From assembly GCA_947846985.1 (NCBI GenBank), contig CANTUZ010000007.1:36646355-36710354 (forward strand): 64,000 nt of DNA, written 5' to 3'. The translations under genes were made by a program, and so were the position numbers. Positions within the stretch are counted from its first letter, which is position 1; every line of letters starts with the position of its first letter. Positions 1 through 11,375 of the stretch are shown one piece after another. Source of the stretch: Fratercula arctica. Taxonomy: Eukaryota; Chordata; Aves; Charadriiformes; Alcidae. The notes under the pieces were generated by a model that worked only from the letters and a program-made list of their open reading frames with translations, did not search any database and was not told where the DNA came from.

Positions 1-1192
1 CAACCTGAGTTTCACTTCAGATTTTCCATTGTTAACCAGACAGCTTCGACATCTATAAAACCAATCAGATTACATATGTATAAATGTACAGCATCACGTT
101 CTGATACCCAAAATATAGCTTATATTTTGGAAAAAATAAGAAATACAAAAAGGACAAAAAATATTAGATATCCACAAAGTCTTTTCCTTCACGTCTGTAA
201 AGAGTACTTCATCTGCCACTGAATGGTACAAACAGCTTTCGTTCACTTAAAGGATATTTTAAGTTAGACCTCCTCTTCCTCTCCCAATGTTATTTGTTGT
301 ATGTGTAGCTGTAAATCCCAGTTTCCAAAGTAAATCCTTGTAAGACCTTGTTTATGCTTCTGCCCTTCCTTGGAAGCTGGTCATTAACACACACACAGAC
401 ATCAAACATGAAGTTTATCTCTAAAGGGTTTGCCAAAGTATGTTGGCAGCCCTACCCTCATCAGATTTTTTGTAGAGCGCACATCATAGCAAACTAAACT
501 TTATACATCTTTACCAGCATTTACACCATATTTCTCTTAGCCTTCAATATGCAAAGCCAAACGACTCTCTTGTAATATTCAGGAAGACGTACAGAACAGC
601 TGCAGGCCAAAAGCTAAGAATGTTTCAATGAATGTAAATCTAATTTAAAGCAATCAGGTAATTTTGAAGAGCAGGGGAGTAAGGACCAACAGTACTGGAG
701 AGCAGAGTTACACCCAGTTACAAGCACAAGGTGTGGATAAAGAGAAAGAGAGGAGAGAGGTGGCTGGAACAGTCCCAGGAACCTCCTTTACCAACAGGGC
801 CCTCCTTCTCTGGAGAACGCCACAGGGGATGCCAGCGCTTGCAAACTGGGGACAGTTGTTAACTGTCCTCAGAAAATGAGAAGCAGAGAGGGTAAAGGAA
901 AGGCCTTCCCGTTTAGCATTAATAATGCACTTTTTTTTTCCCTCCTACTTTTTAAACCTTTGTTCCACTAGAAGAATTTTGGTTTTGCAAGCAACTGGGC
1001 CACATTTGTTTGTGAGTGCAGCTCCCATCTAAAGAAATAAGCCTTTCCAAGGAATATGAGGACATCCATAATGCTGTTTCTCTGCTAACAGAGAAAAAGC
1101 ATTAAAGATGCTCTGAAGAAAGGTGTTCGGATATAAGCTCTTCCTTGAAGCATTCTGCAGTGCCTGTAGCTCTCAAGCAAGTCTGAAGAAGT

Positions 1193-1236
1193 CAGAAGTT
1201 TCCCACTGACTTTGATGGGATTTGGGTTTGGTCTTT
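1193..1236. repeat. Scrap of ancient amniote interspersed repeat
   Basis: The phrase CCCACTGACTTTGATGGGA followed by a TTTGGG-like run resembles a motif, 'cactgacttcaatggga', that I know from old interspersed repeats spread through turtle, crocodilian and bird DNA. The match is short and diverged, so family and orientation are not assigned. A related scrap lies at 58170-58277. Confidence 0.35.
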
Positions 1237-1357
1237 GATGGAGAAAAAGAAAAAAATATATATATAGCCATCAGTTTTTAAAAGGAGCTCCAGTAATTGC
1301 GGCTATTGCTGCTTTACAGGACTAGTAAACAAAATCATTACCTGTAATTCATCCATC

Positions 1358-1382
1358 TCTCCAAGGGACCTTCCCTTGGAGA
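1358..1382. other. Perfect 10-bp inverted repeat (hairpin)
   Basis: The arms TCTCCAAGGG (1358-1367) and CCCTTGGAGA (1373-1382) are exact reverse complements around the 5-nt loop ACCTT. The hairpin lies inside a splice-bounded segment on the minus strand (1342-1391) discussed in the findings. No function is assigned. Confidence 0.7.
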
Positions 1383-4157
1383 ACTACAGATCTATGACAG
1401 AAAAAGAACATTATCATTCTTTTTATCCTAGATCCTGGGAGAAGGAAATATGCCAGAAAAAGACAATAAGACATTGATTTCCACTGGAAGAATGACAGAA
1501 TGACTCATTAGATGGCTCCTCTGAATAAAGAGTTCACATTCACAGTAATGGGGAGAAATCCTACCCTGGGCTTAGGTGTTACGCAGGGAAGAAAGAAAGA
1601 TTTACAGAGATCCTTAACAAACTCATGAGATACATCAGAGAAATATGAAAACCTGGTCAAAGATTTAAGTGAAGATAGATTTGGGAAAGGATTTCATGTT
1701 GTTTAAGGACTTTTGTTTGACTTTTAAATGCTTTCACACTTTTTAATACCCAAAGAACCCCATGGACTTCTCAAGATAAAGCCTTCAAAATTTCCTTTTC
1801 CCGAAAAGCAACATGCTTAAGGTGCTCGGCACTGCTATGTAATTTGAACACAGCACCTGTTCCCACCTGCACAAAGCAGAGCTCTAGACAGACACTAAAC
1901 AGCCATGGATTTCGTAGAAATGAAGTATGAGAAAGGAGACACGTAAATATTGCTAGAATAACATCTCATCATTTTTGTCTTCCTAAACAGCACTCTGACA
2001 TGACGGATGTGCTGCTGACACCCTGTGTTATATCGGTTGCCACTTTTAAAGATCATGTTTTAAATCTAAAGTGCAGAAACAGCTGCATTGGAGGCACTAA
2101 TAAATAAAGGTCTTTTTGACAGCTATGGAAAGGGGAGAAGTTAGACACATACTGCCAAGTTAAATTAAACACAAAACGCAGCGTTTATAACAAGCTTTAG
2201 CAAAAGCTAAGACAATCAGAAAGTTTCCAGGATACTGTTTCTTTTCATTTTAATGAAATCAATGAACAAGCACTTCTTTCAACATATAACTCCTGGATCT
2301 CTAGTCCACCAAGGACATCAATAAAAGTGGTGCTTCACTAACAAGCCACTAACTTTTGTATACAGCTGGTATGGAGGACAGTCTGGGTGTATCATGGCGT
2401 TTACCATAGACAGAATAAAACCAAAGCTTCAAGATTTGCACAGAAGTACCCTACATCCCTATCTCAACCGCTGTGTACCGTCATCATATTGTCACCACCC
2501 TGGGCCAAACCAAGCCATTTTGTAGGTACTGTATTCCAAACACCATAAACACACCCCAATTCACACTGCATTTCTGCATTATGGTAGTTTACCATCCATG
2601 CTCAAGAGTGAGTTGAATGGAGTTTATAAGGTTGCAAGAGGAAGAAAGCCTATAGTACTTCCTAGGGTTATATATTTATACCAAAAATTGGAGGGCATTA
2701 GAAAAACTGTCCTGTTGAATAATATTTTGTGATAGCACACATTTGACAGGAAGAACATTCAGATACTTATCTAGCAATAGCTGTGGGTTGTTCAGATGAA
2801 TAGAAAATAAAAAGAGCATGAGTCAAGACCATAAACCTTCTGATTTATAAAGAGATGTCACTGTATTAGTAAAAAGACAATTCAGTCAATATCCAGGAAG
2901 TTTTGAAGTAAATGTGACTTACAACTAAATAAGAACAGGCTGTGAAATTTTCTGTACTCTGCCACTGAAAAGTCATACTACAAAACATCCATTCTTATAA
3001 ATGATCTGAAATTCACAATAATTTCTGAATGGTTATTTCGGAGATGGATTGCAAATGCATTTTACTAAATACCTGTATCTTTGCTTATTCTTCATGCAGT
3101 GAACATGCATTTCATTTCTCTTCCTCAGAAACAATAACTCTGTCAGTACCAAGGAACAACGGCGAGTGTTTGCTGCACACAGCTCGGGGAGAGAGGCAGT
3201 CGGGCTCACGGGATGGATATGACAGAAGAATACAGAGACACACAAATAAGGAAAGCAAACACTCTTATCGTGAGCAGAAGCTTTGTAAAGCTTTACAATT
3301 CACAAAAGCACAGGGGCACCTTAGCACATGTAGTGAAGCTATAACAACACAATTTCACATGATTATCCGTTATCATTGGAACCTTCCTGAATTCCTTACA
3401 GGATGTGAGATTTCCTGATACCTTCTGATTAACCCATCTCTTTAATCTCATTTCACTGGAGTAAAGGAGAATTGGTGACAGCAACGCCTGCTGCCCCTGC
3501 CCTCCCCTTTTATCTCTCCACATTCCCTGACAACAGCAAGGGCAGGCAGAGCTGCAGGAGCTGCAGCAGCCACCACCAGTGCGGCTTCCCAGGGCCTGAC
3601 CCTGGCTCTATCTGCTGTAACAGTGACATGCTGGGGCTGAAAATGTGAAGGAAGGCACATCTCCAGGAGCTCAGAAGCTCCCTGCACCACAGGTTCACAC
3701 ACTACACCAGGACAGCACAGCACCCCTGGGCTGCACCATGCTTCGCCCCTTACATGGAAGTTCATGCCTCAAGAGGGACCTGCAGCAAACTATGAATGAG
3801 CATCACCATCATGACATGAGCCATAGCTACAAGTGGAATTAATTTTCCTGGGATCTTATAGCATTAGACACAGATATTAATATGATTCATGCTCTTGGGG
3901 AATCTCATCACTTTTCTCCAAGTTAACATATTTGTACTTTACAGACAGCAACATCAGCTTTTTGATGCATCTCCAAAAAACAGTTATACAAATGTGTCTG
4001 TTACTCTCTTTTAGCAGTACCAATCCATGACTTCGCAGCAAAAAAAGGATGTTGAAGATCCAGCCAGACATCAACAGTTATGGAGCTGCTTGTAACTTGT
4101 GTTAAACAGAATTTGCATCAGTACAACATGACAGACAGACCCCAGAGGCAGCGCAGG

Positions 4158-4318
4158 AGGTGCAGGTTCTGCTCCTGCATCTGCTGCTGGCCTGCTGGGT
4201 GACCTTGAGCTAGTCCATTCACTTCAGCATCATGTCTATAAAGCTGAGCCAATACACCTGACCTCCCTCGAGGTGAGCTTTGAGCTCTACTCATGAAAAG
4301 TTCTGTGCAAGAGCATGG
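4158..4318 (+). mobile_element. MIR-type (CORE) SINE, ancient copy
   Basis: The order of segments follows the amniote MIR consensus. There is a tRNA-derived/CORE part with CTGGGTGACCTTGAGC (4195-4210; consensus has 'gtgtgaccttgggc'). A diverged 'cacttcagcatcatgtctataaag' follows, in place of 'cctcagtttccccatctgtaaaatg'. Next come CCTGACCTCCCTCGAGGTGA, then TTTGAGCTCTACTCATGAAAAG, which matches the 3' 'tttgagatccttggatgaaagg' tail. This is the most complete MIR-like copy in the window. No coding capacity is expected. Assignment is from memory of the consensus, not an alignment. Confidence 0.65.
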
Positions 4319-5416
4319 GGGTATTGAATTATTACTGCACAGACACATTAGCTCAGTTCTATAGGGATCAGTTTACAACACAGAGAAAAATAGCTCAAGC
4401 TGGCCCTAGTGAAGGGACATTTTCAGAACAGTTACAGAAAAAGTGACAGATCTCTGAACTCAGGAGTCAGGAGTCTGGGCACTGGGCAGGATTTGAAAGG
4501 ACTCAGAGTAACTACAGCACAAGTTCTATAGGAATGACCATGCTGGTGTCATGAGATGGACAGGTTTTGGGGGGAGGGGGAGATGTATTGTTGTGTTTTG
4601 TAGATACATTTTTTTTTTTTACTGTTGTTTTGGGTTGTTTGTTGTTTCATTTTGTTTTTCACTGTTTTAATTCCCTCCTCTATAAAGCCTTTTCATTTCT
4701 GACAAACATAGCACACTTCTGTTTTAAGAAAGTTCTTGGACATACGCTCTTGTATGAAAGAAACTTCATCAAAACCAGTAGGTTCTTCAAGACAAAGCAT
4801 ATCTGGGATGGTAAATCAGTGATTGATCTTAAGAGCGTATCTTTCACTATTCTGAGCTCGGAAAAGCTAAAGCCTATGACCTACACAAGAATACATCCTC
4901 AAAGGTCAGTGGCCACACAGGTGGTCCCAGCAGCCAACAACACACACATCCAAGAGATGACAGCCTAACCTTACACCTGTCTCTGTCTAGGGCTAGTATA
5001 TTGAAAGAGAAGCTGTTTGGGGACACTTTTCAAAACAGCCTTTGTGACCCTCTGAAGCATGACCTCATTCTAAATCATCGGTAACGATTTTGGGGATCAA
5101 ACTAAGATTCTGGGAATAATTAGAAAACTGGAAAGTTTCCTGAACACACAGACAATATGCAAGACATTTGAAAACCGAGTAATGTAAAAAGAATGATAGT
5201 GGGAATGGAAAATAAACAGAAACAAAAAGATTTCAGAAGAGAGGATGGCCAAACCATTTCGCCTGCAACTCATAGCATGAGGATAGAAATAAAGTGGGTA
5301 TTAAAGAGAACAGCAATTTCACCATGTTATGGCAAATCATATTTTTGACATTCTTGTCAGATGAAGAAGAACTGTGAAGTCAAATTATTGATGTTTTAAG
5401 AGAATATAAATAAAAT
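4319..5416. other. Noncoding stretch
   Basis: There is no supported gene. The open frame at 4567-4968 (+, 133 codons) is rich in F and L because it runs through a T-rich tract including T12 at 4609-4620, and I regard it as spurious. Positions 4455-4490 contain 'aggagtcaggagtctggg', which could be another MIR scrap but is too short to call. Confidence 0.65.
4565..4660. repeat. G-rich then T-rich low-complexity tract
   Basis: A short G-run segment (GGGGGGAGGGGG, 4569-4580) is followed by a T/G stretch with T12 at 4609-4620 and repeated 'tgttt/ttgttt' words. Stretches of this type are common in bird noncoding DNA. Nothing indicates a function. Confidence 0.6.
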
Positions 5417-5438
5417 CCCCCCCCCCCCTTTTTTTTTT
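5417..5438. repeat. C12T10 homopolymer junction
   Basis: Twelve C (5417-5428) run directly into ten T (5429-5438). The pure pyrimidine block lies 32 bp upstream of the AG at 5469-5470 and could serve as an extended polypyrimidine tract for the candidate exon that follows. On the minus strand it is a G12 run. Confidence 0.8.
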
Positions 5439-5470
5439 CCTGTTTTAAGTAAACGCCTTTATTTCCTTAG

Positions 5471-5705
5471 GATTAGATACTGTCACCAGAGACACTGTGG
5501 ACAAGGTCCAGACTGCTCAGTTCTCTCATGACCAAACTTGTCGGGTACAGCCAATACCTACAGGTACTAAAAATCCTACAAATACAGCAAGTAACAAAAA
5601 CAACAGCAGTCAACAGCCTTCTACTTTAGGCCTTATAAGTGAGTTAAAATCAGCCATACACAAGAAAACCTGTTATTCTCCAAATAGCCAATTACTGCCT
5701 GATTA
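5471..5705 (+). other. Candidate coding exon, unproven
   Basis: An acceptor-like sequence (pyrimidine-rich, ending TTTATTTCCTTAG at 5470) precedes a frame open to a TAA at 5703-5705. A GTGAGT donor starts at 5639. Spliced there, the exon would be 5471-5638, 168 bp, phase 1 at both ends, so its inclusion or skipping keeps frame. The 79 codons from 5469 encode a T/N/S/Q-rich segment with an NNSSQQP stretch holding possible N-glycosylation sequons (N-N-S, N-S-S), and no membrane segment. The in-frame stop upstream of the acceptor (about 5444) lies in what would be intron. If the donor is unused it could be a terminal exon; an AATAAA occurs at about 6282. I do not recognise the protein. A competing splice-like segment on the other strand (5712-5767) shows how easily such patterns arise by chance. 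Confidence 0.25.
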
Positions 5706-8700
5706 ACTTACACACCTGCAATTCCAGCAGCTCTCCTGAGAGCACAGGATTGAAATGCAACCTGGGGCTGCAAATTGAAGTATCAGTTTGTACAAAGGAA
5801 AACTGTTTTCAGCTAAAGCCAACACAGCTCCTGCTGATGGCAGGAGGACTTCTTCCTTTCCAAGGAGCTCCGGGATCCTCCATATAAGAGCTAAGGGAGT
5901 CACAAAGCCTACTACTTTTCTGTGCATTTGGTTTTTTCCACTTTCAGCTGATTCACATGACCCCCTGCATTACCTGACAGCACACTGACATAGGCGCCAA
6001 TTTGCTGGAAGGTGAGAGCCAAGCCCTACCTTTCCAAGGGGTTTTATATCATTCAGACACTGCTGGTATCTAGTCAGATGGTTTTTCCAGATATTTTTAC
6101 AATCAGTAATGAAAGGGGCACATTGCTGCTGCTTTTCTAGTGTGTACCTGCACTCAATTCCACAAATAATTGGGGCAAATGCAAACCCAACTTTTTTTTT
6201 TTAATTGTGTTCGGTTCAGAGGAGTAAAGAGGTGACGTAAGCTATTGTTAAAGGTTTTTCAGTCATTGTACTCACACTCCAAATAAAAATTCTTTCAACT
6301 CTGAAAAGTTCAACCCATTACTCTGAAAATTTCGAGATGTGATACAATCAGTACCTGCCCTTCCTTGCTACGTGCCTGAAAACCTTTACATGGGAGCCCA
6401 ATTACCAGTCTCTCACATGAATACAAAAAGCAGCTGTAGCTCCCAAAATAGCCATAATTTAAAGCCTTCTGAAATCAGCCTGCTTGAAGAGGTATCTTGC
6501 TGGTTTGGTCAGCTGATTAACAAATCCAGAAGTCCCTGAAACACTGGTGTACAGAAGCCTCAGTAAAGTTTTTCCACTATCATCAGATGGATATTTACAC
6601 TGTGCCCAGTCCTTTATTCTCCCCATACCCAATGGGGGAAGCAAGCGCTGAGGACAGACAGCCTCACCAAACATTTCTAAGAGGAGCCTGAGAGAGCAGT
6701 AACAAGGTCCTACGTCCACACAAGGCTTTCACAGTGCTTATGCTGGCCCAGGCCAGGGTGCTGCACACATTGAGTCCATTCACTCCTGTCACTTGCATGC
6801 TGAAGCTGCCCTTAAAACACTACCGAGGAGCAAAGCACTCCCAGGACTCTTCTTCCCTTGGAGGTACGAGACTTGAAGAAAGCCTAATCAAAACTTTGCA
6901 GATTTCTCAAGTATTGGAAATAATCATTTGAAAGAAGTGTTGCACAGGAAAAAGAAAAGCATAGCCGGCTGCAGAAGTCAGACTCATACAAGCACCTTAG
7001 CTTAGGTACAAATCCTACATGACACACACAACCCCATCCATCAGCTTAGGGCGTCCACAAGCTGCTGGAGGCTGGGAGCCCAACACAGACCAGGACACCT
7101 GTTCCCTCCACTGCCATACTCTGCTGTAAGCAAGCACTTGTAAGCACAGGTCAAGGCAGGATACTATAACAGACAGCACCTTGGTCTCACCCAATATATG
7201 TGTTCTTATGGCTCTACTCTCCCTTCAGCCATGGAAAACGTGTTCAAAGCAAGGTTTTGCAAAATAGCTTAGCACCACCACGCTGCTTTCCTTGAATATG
7301 CGAAGAAGCTTGCCAATATATGAAGAGCTGCATCCTTGGTCTCACCTCCCATCTCCGACAGCAATCAGAATCCAGGGTGGGAGAGCATTTTCAGAGGAAA
7401 ACTCACCCACGCCAGCAACCTTCCCTCCATTTGCGGCTGCTAACGTACCTGCACCAGCAGCCTGGGGGGGTCACCAACCCAGACCTGACAGTGCAAGAGG
7501 GGCTTTGCCTGGGAGAAGTGAGCTTAAGAAGAGACCTTTACTAAAGCTCCCTAACAACTACAGCATGCTTGAAAACAGGACTCCTGTGTGCCACTAAGTC
7601 CATTATTTTTTATATATATATAAAAGATAAAATAATTTTCTGTTGAGAACTTTTTATATTAAAAACCTGCTCAGCAGATATGAAATTAATTTGATGTTAT
7701 AACCAACCATTTTTACAAACTGTAGGAAGAGACAAGTCTGAAAATTACAGTTATTTATATTCAGACAAACAGCCGACAAGAGTGCAAAACAGCGCAGTAG
7801 CACAATAGCAACGGCTCAGAGTGAAACAAATTAGCCTGGCATTTTTAATTAAAAATTTTCTGCTTCCCGGAATGTACTGATTGTCTTCTCATTCTCCATG
7901 TCACAGATTAACAGAGTATCCTTTAGCTGCTTTTATGTAACAAACCATTCATATATTAAATACAGAAAATAGTAAAATGAGTTGGTTTATCTTTAGAGGC
8001 TCTTCCTTGACATATATGCTGTAACTGAAATTTTCAGTTATGTATCCCACAAGAAATTGGAGGGCAGGGAAACTAGAAGCTGTCTTAGATTTCAGCGCCA
8101 GGGGCGGGGGGGGGAAGAGGTTGTTACTATTATACTATTTTTAGAGTTTGGATAGTCTAGCTCACTTAGACCTAACTCTAGATTTCAGATAATGTTACAT
8201 TATTCCCTGGCCAAAGACAATTAATTGTTTTGGTGCTGCATGATGAGATGCTTGCATGTCATACAGTGCTGCTAACTTGTGGCCTCTTATGTTTTCCTTC
8301 AAGCTCAAGCTCCTGAGAGATTCTCAAGTTTCACAGTTTGTTTTAAGAATCCTTTCAGCTTTTGTGGCTTTAGAGAAAGGATTTAACCACTAAGCAGTCC
8401 AAGACTGGAAAGCAATTTAAAAAAAATCTTTAACATTCCCTTAAAAGCTAACCAACGTTACAGTGTTCTTGGTGCCTGGTGCAGGACTTTGCAGTACCAT
8501 CACAAGTCTCAAAAAATACGAGAGTCCGGTGACTTCCTAAGCTTATATCACATGCGTTTACATCTCACTGAAGCTCAGTAGGTTTAAGTGCAAACTTCTG
8601 CACTTGCCTCAATAATAGCCACGGCAGAGAGAAGATTCTTCCACCTTTTTCTCGAGGAAACATACTTAAGCTCCTATTTTCTGTTCTGTCTGCAAAATGG

Positions 8701-9577
8701 TGTCAGCCGACAATTTAAAAACCAAAGCAGAGGCCAAGAAGCAGCAGAGAAATGGTTAGGTGCTCTCTTCTGGTCTGTGCCTCCAGGGTGGTGGCAGTTT
8801 GGATGGAGGCAGCAGCACCGAGTCCACTCCCCAATGGCATCTGAGCATATGGGCGGAGGAAAGAAGAGAGATGAGGGTAATTTCTTTCTCCTGTCCTCTT
8901 GAATAATGCAAATAATGCATACTAGAAAGTCTCATTCTCTGCAAAATTATAACTGTCAGGAAGTCACCATTCCCCTGACACAAATTAGGCAATTATTTCT
9001 CAGTTTAGGGTAATGCTCACCTGCCATTTCTGTCCACTTTTCTTTAAACACAGGCCTCAGGGGACTTAATAAATTGAAGCAGTTCACAGTCATTGCCAAG
9101 ACACAAAATGTGTTTATTTTTCAGCATCACATGTTGGATTTGGGGATGGCAGGGAGAGGGATGGAATTGTGCGGCAGCATAGCTCTGTGCTGGGAAAGCA
9201 AAATAGGATTTCTAGATCTAAATCAACTTCTTGTCCTGAAAAAATGTTACAAATAGGCTGACATTTCTCATACCCTATACAAAAACCACACAAACCAAGG
9301 AAACTGTGCATTATCTTCCTTCTTCCCTATTTTAACAGGGATCTGAACTTTTTTGGGTATAAGAAGTATAGTGCACACATTGGGAGGATAGTACTCACTT
9401 GCTATGAGACTGTACAAGTAAAACCGTTAGTTAAATTGAGTCTAATTGCTTCAATTTAATTAATCTAGAGAAATAGCATGTGTTGGCCTTTTTATATCCC
9501 AAATGAACAACAGAGATATTTCTAACCTTCCACATTATCAGAATTAATTAAAATATCATACATATTATTTCTGAGTA
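5706..9577. other. Noncoding stretch
   Basis: No gene is supported. Open frames at 7292-7597 and 7320-7544 (both +) overlap each other in a moderately GC-richer patch and resemble nothing known. The same applies to 8588-8902 (+) against 8756-8992 (-). Small features are TA repeats at about 7609-7622 and a G-run near 8101-8115. I saw no RNA gene. Confidence 0.65.
7609..7622. repeat. Short TA microsatellite
   Basis: About seven TA units follow a short T run. The tract is too short to be informative except as a potential length polymorphism. Confidence 0.8.
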
Positions 9578-9640
9578 CAGAATTATGCAGGACTGGAAGA
9601 GATGTCAGAATTACTTAGTCCAGGACACACCTGAGGGGCT
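9578..9640 (-). mobile_element. Possible ancient CR1 3' tail
   Basis: The order 'acagaattat..ggactggaagagatg..ttacttagtccagg..acctg' follows the reverse complement of a CR1 3' end ('agaatcatagaatggtttgggttggaagggacctt..catctagtcc'). It is highly diverged and short, and one octamer-like AGAATTAT remains. If correct, this is an older insertion than the CR1 copies at 53465 and 58841. Confidence 0.35.
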
Positions 9641-11239
9641 GTATGACACAAGAAACTTTTGCAAATGTTTACCGCAAGCACCTACACCTTCCTATACTCA
9701 TAAACAAACACATAATACAGGGTGACAGACAGGGGAGGGAAAGTTAAACACAAAAAATTAACATACATGGAAACTATTCTTTGTGGTATTCAGAATGTAA
9801 ATTCTCTGTGGCAGCATTGCACAAAACAGTCCTGGGTGCGTTTAGGCTTATCCTCTGAAAAGTTAGCAAGTCCTTTGATTAAGAAAAGTTTATCAAGTCT
9901 ATTCTCCTGCAGCCTGGTGGAACACGTGAGGCTGCAATCATCTACCCTAGCACTGACACAGTAGATGTGTTACAGTTGACTGGCTGCTCTTTGGCCAGTT
10001 GTGACTGCCTGCTAAAGGATCCAAAGTTGCTTATTAGTTGAGGAATTGGGTACTGGAAGACTTTTTGGCATTCAGTATACTAGCAAATCTGTCTATGAAA
10101 TGTTTTGATGTAGCTGCACCAATTGCCTGATCCACTTAGTCCCCCATTAATTCATCTGATTTTGATATTACACATAAGTCATCAACATAATTTCTTACTG
10201 AGGCGTAATGCACAAAACAGTCACGTACAAATGAAAGAAAACAGTACAAACATGCACATAACACACATCGAGCACTAACTCAAACATATCTACACATAAT
10301 TTAAAATGAACTATGCTCACTGTTCATGAGTGTAGAAGCTTTCTGTAAATCAAGCATTTTATTCCAAGGCAACAAGAGGAGAAGGGGTATAAAAAGGTAA
10401 TTTTTTGTTCTTTTAAATCTAACTTGATACCATAAATACTAATTATTTTTATTTTTGTTACTGAGCAGGATTGTTACTGTCAAAGTTACTTGGGTCCCTA
10501 ATATTGTATTTCCACATTTTGAAGGATTAAGATTTCCTTTAACAATAAATGATGAATTTTCTGATATGTAGTACTTGTTTGGGGGATAACTAGTGTATCC
10601 TGTTGTGAATTTTTTTTTTTTTTTGCTCTTAAATGATTACAAGCATGTCAGTCTTAACTCCATCTCACCATAGGGGTTTGTCTAGCAGCGTGAGCAAAAA
10701 CGTTCAGTGAAATCCTGTATTCAGGAATTTTTTTTTCTGGTGGGATCATTGTGATGAGGGTATTTGTTACTGGATTTTGTAATGGAATAAACAGGGATTT
10801 TGTTGTATTGTCAATACTGCCCTTTTCTACTATAAAAACTGAGGCGGGGGGTGGGCGGGTTTATGGATGACTAGGAAACCAAGATGGAAAGGTAACATAC
10901 CTACAAGTTCAGAACACTAATGAATCCCAGGTGTCCTGCAACACCATTCTGCTTGTTAGTCTTACCATTAAGCAGTCTTGCTAGAAAGCCTGCATATTTG
11001 CTTCCAGTTGCCATCAGCATATGAAAAATATGCTCATGCGCCTTTCATTAGAGTCGAAGACACTGTCTGTCCACCAGCCTCCCCACACAAGCTGAAGGAT
11101 GGGTAAGAGACCCAAGGCGTTGGCCAGACTGGAGCATGAAGAAGCTGGGGGCGGGGGAATCATACCACATCTCACCCTTTGCAAACTAGATGTTTTAGGA
11201 AACCTGGTGCTAAATCATTTGTAAATGACCCAATTCTGC
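9641..11239. other. Noncoding stretch
   Basis: No gene is supported. Contents include a T15 run at 10610-10624 and a G-rich patch GGCGGGGGGTGGGCGGG at about 10844-10860, which has three long G runs plus a GG and so falls short of a canonical four-run quadruplex. The 80-codon frame at 9722-9964 is unrecognised. Confidence 0.65.
10610..10624. repeat. T15 homopolymer
   Basis: Fifteen consecutive T. It could be the poly-A of a minus-strand retroposed fragment, but no recognisable retroposon flanks it. Confidence 0.85.
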
Positions 11240-11375
11240 AGCCCTTGCCCTGTGAGGAGAGGCTGAGGCAGCTGGGCTTGTTCAGCCTAGGAAGAGGCTG
11301 CTCCAGGGGGACTAATATTAGCCACCCCATCCTTACACTGAGGTTACTAGAGAGATGGAGCCAGGTTCTTCCAAT
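11240..11375 (+). mobile_element. CR1 LINE fragment, ORF2 C-terminal region
   Basis: The + strand reads GTGAGGAGAGGCTGAGGCAG then CTGGGCTTGTTCAGCCTAGG. This encodes EERLRQLGLFSL, the conserved C-terminal signature of CR1 ORF2 (compare LRSLGLFSL in the 53465 copy and KELGLFSL in the 58841 copy). The following 'gagatggagccaggttcttcc' (about 11351-11371) is the usual CR1 sequence a little further 3'. Both ends are lost. The frame stays open across the fragment but lies in no larger gene, so it is a dead relic. Confidence 0.7.

Larger units (their letters stand above)
1..4157. other. Noncoding stretch, no supported gene
   Basis: I see no gene here. The longest open frame (3029-3418, +, 129 codons) overlaps two open frames on the other strand, has no recognisable domain and no convincing splice context, so it is probably chance. 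The stretch holds an old repeat scrap (1193-1236) and a perfect hairpin (1358-1382), listed separately. The rest is AT-leaning unique sequence with scattered A and T runs, as expected of avian intron or intergenic DNA. Confidence 0.7.

Noticed and set aside
4567..4968. Apparent hydrophobic (membrane-like) N-terminus
   Set aside because: The hydrophobic residues come from a T-rich low-complexity tract, not from a coding gene.
5712..5767. Splice-bounded 56-bp segment on - (acceptor 'cttcaatttgcag', donor 'gtaagt')
   Set aside because: It sits just beyond the + strand candidate on the opposite strand, has a poor base before the donor, and its peptide is unrecognised; likely coincidence.
8697..8759. 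Short lysine-rich ORF with a good Kozak context (MVSADNLKTKAEAKKQQRNG)
   Set aside because: Only 20 codons, no clear splice acceptor or promoter, and a longer alternative frame overlaps it; not enough to call a gene or uORF.
10844..10860. G-rich patch as a possible quadruplex
   Set aside because: It has only three runs of three or more G plus a GG; it does not meet the four-run rule.
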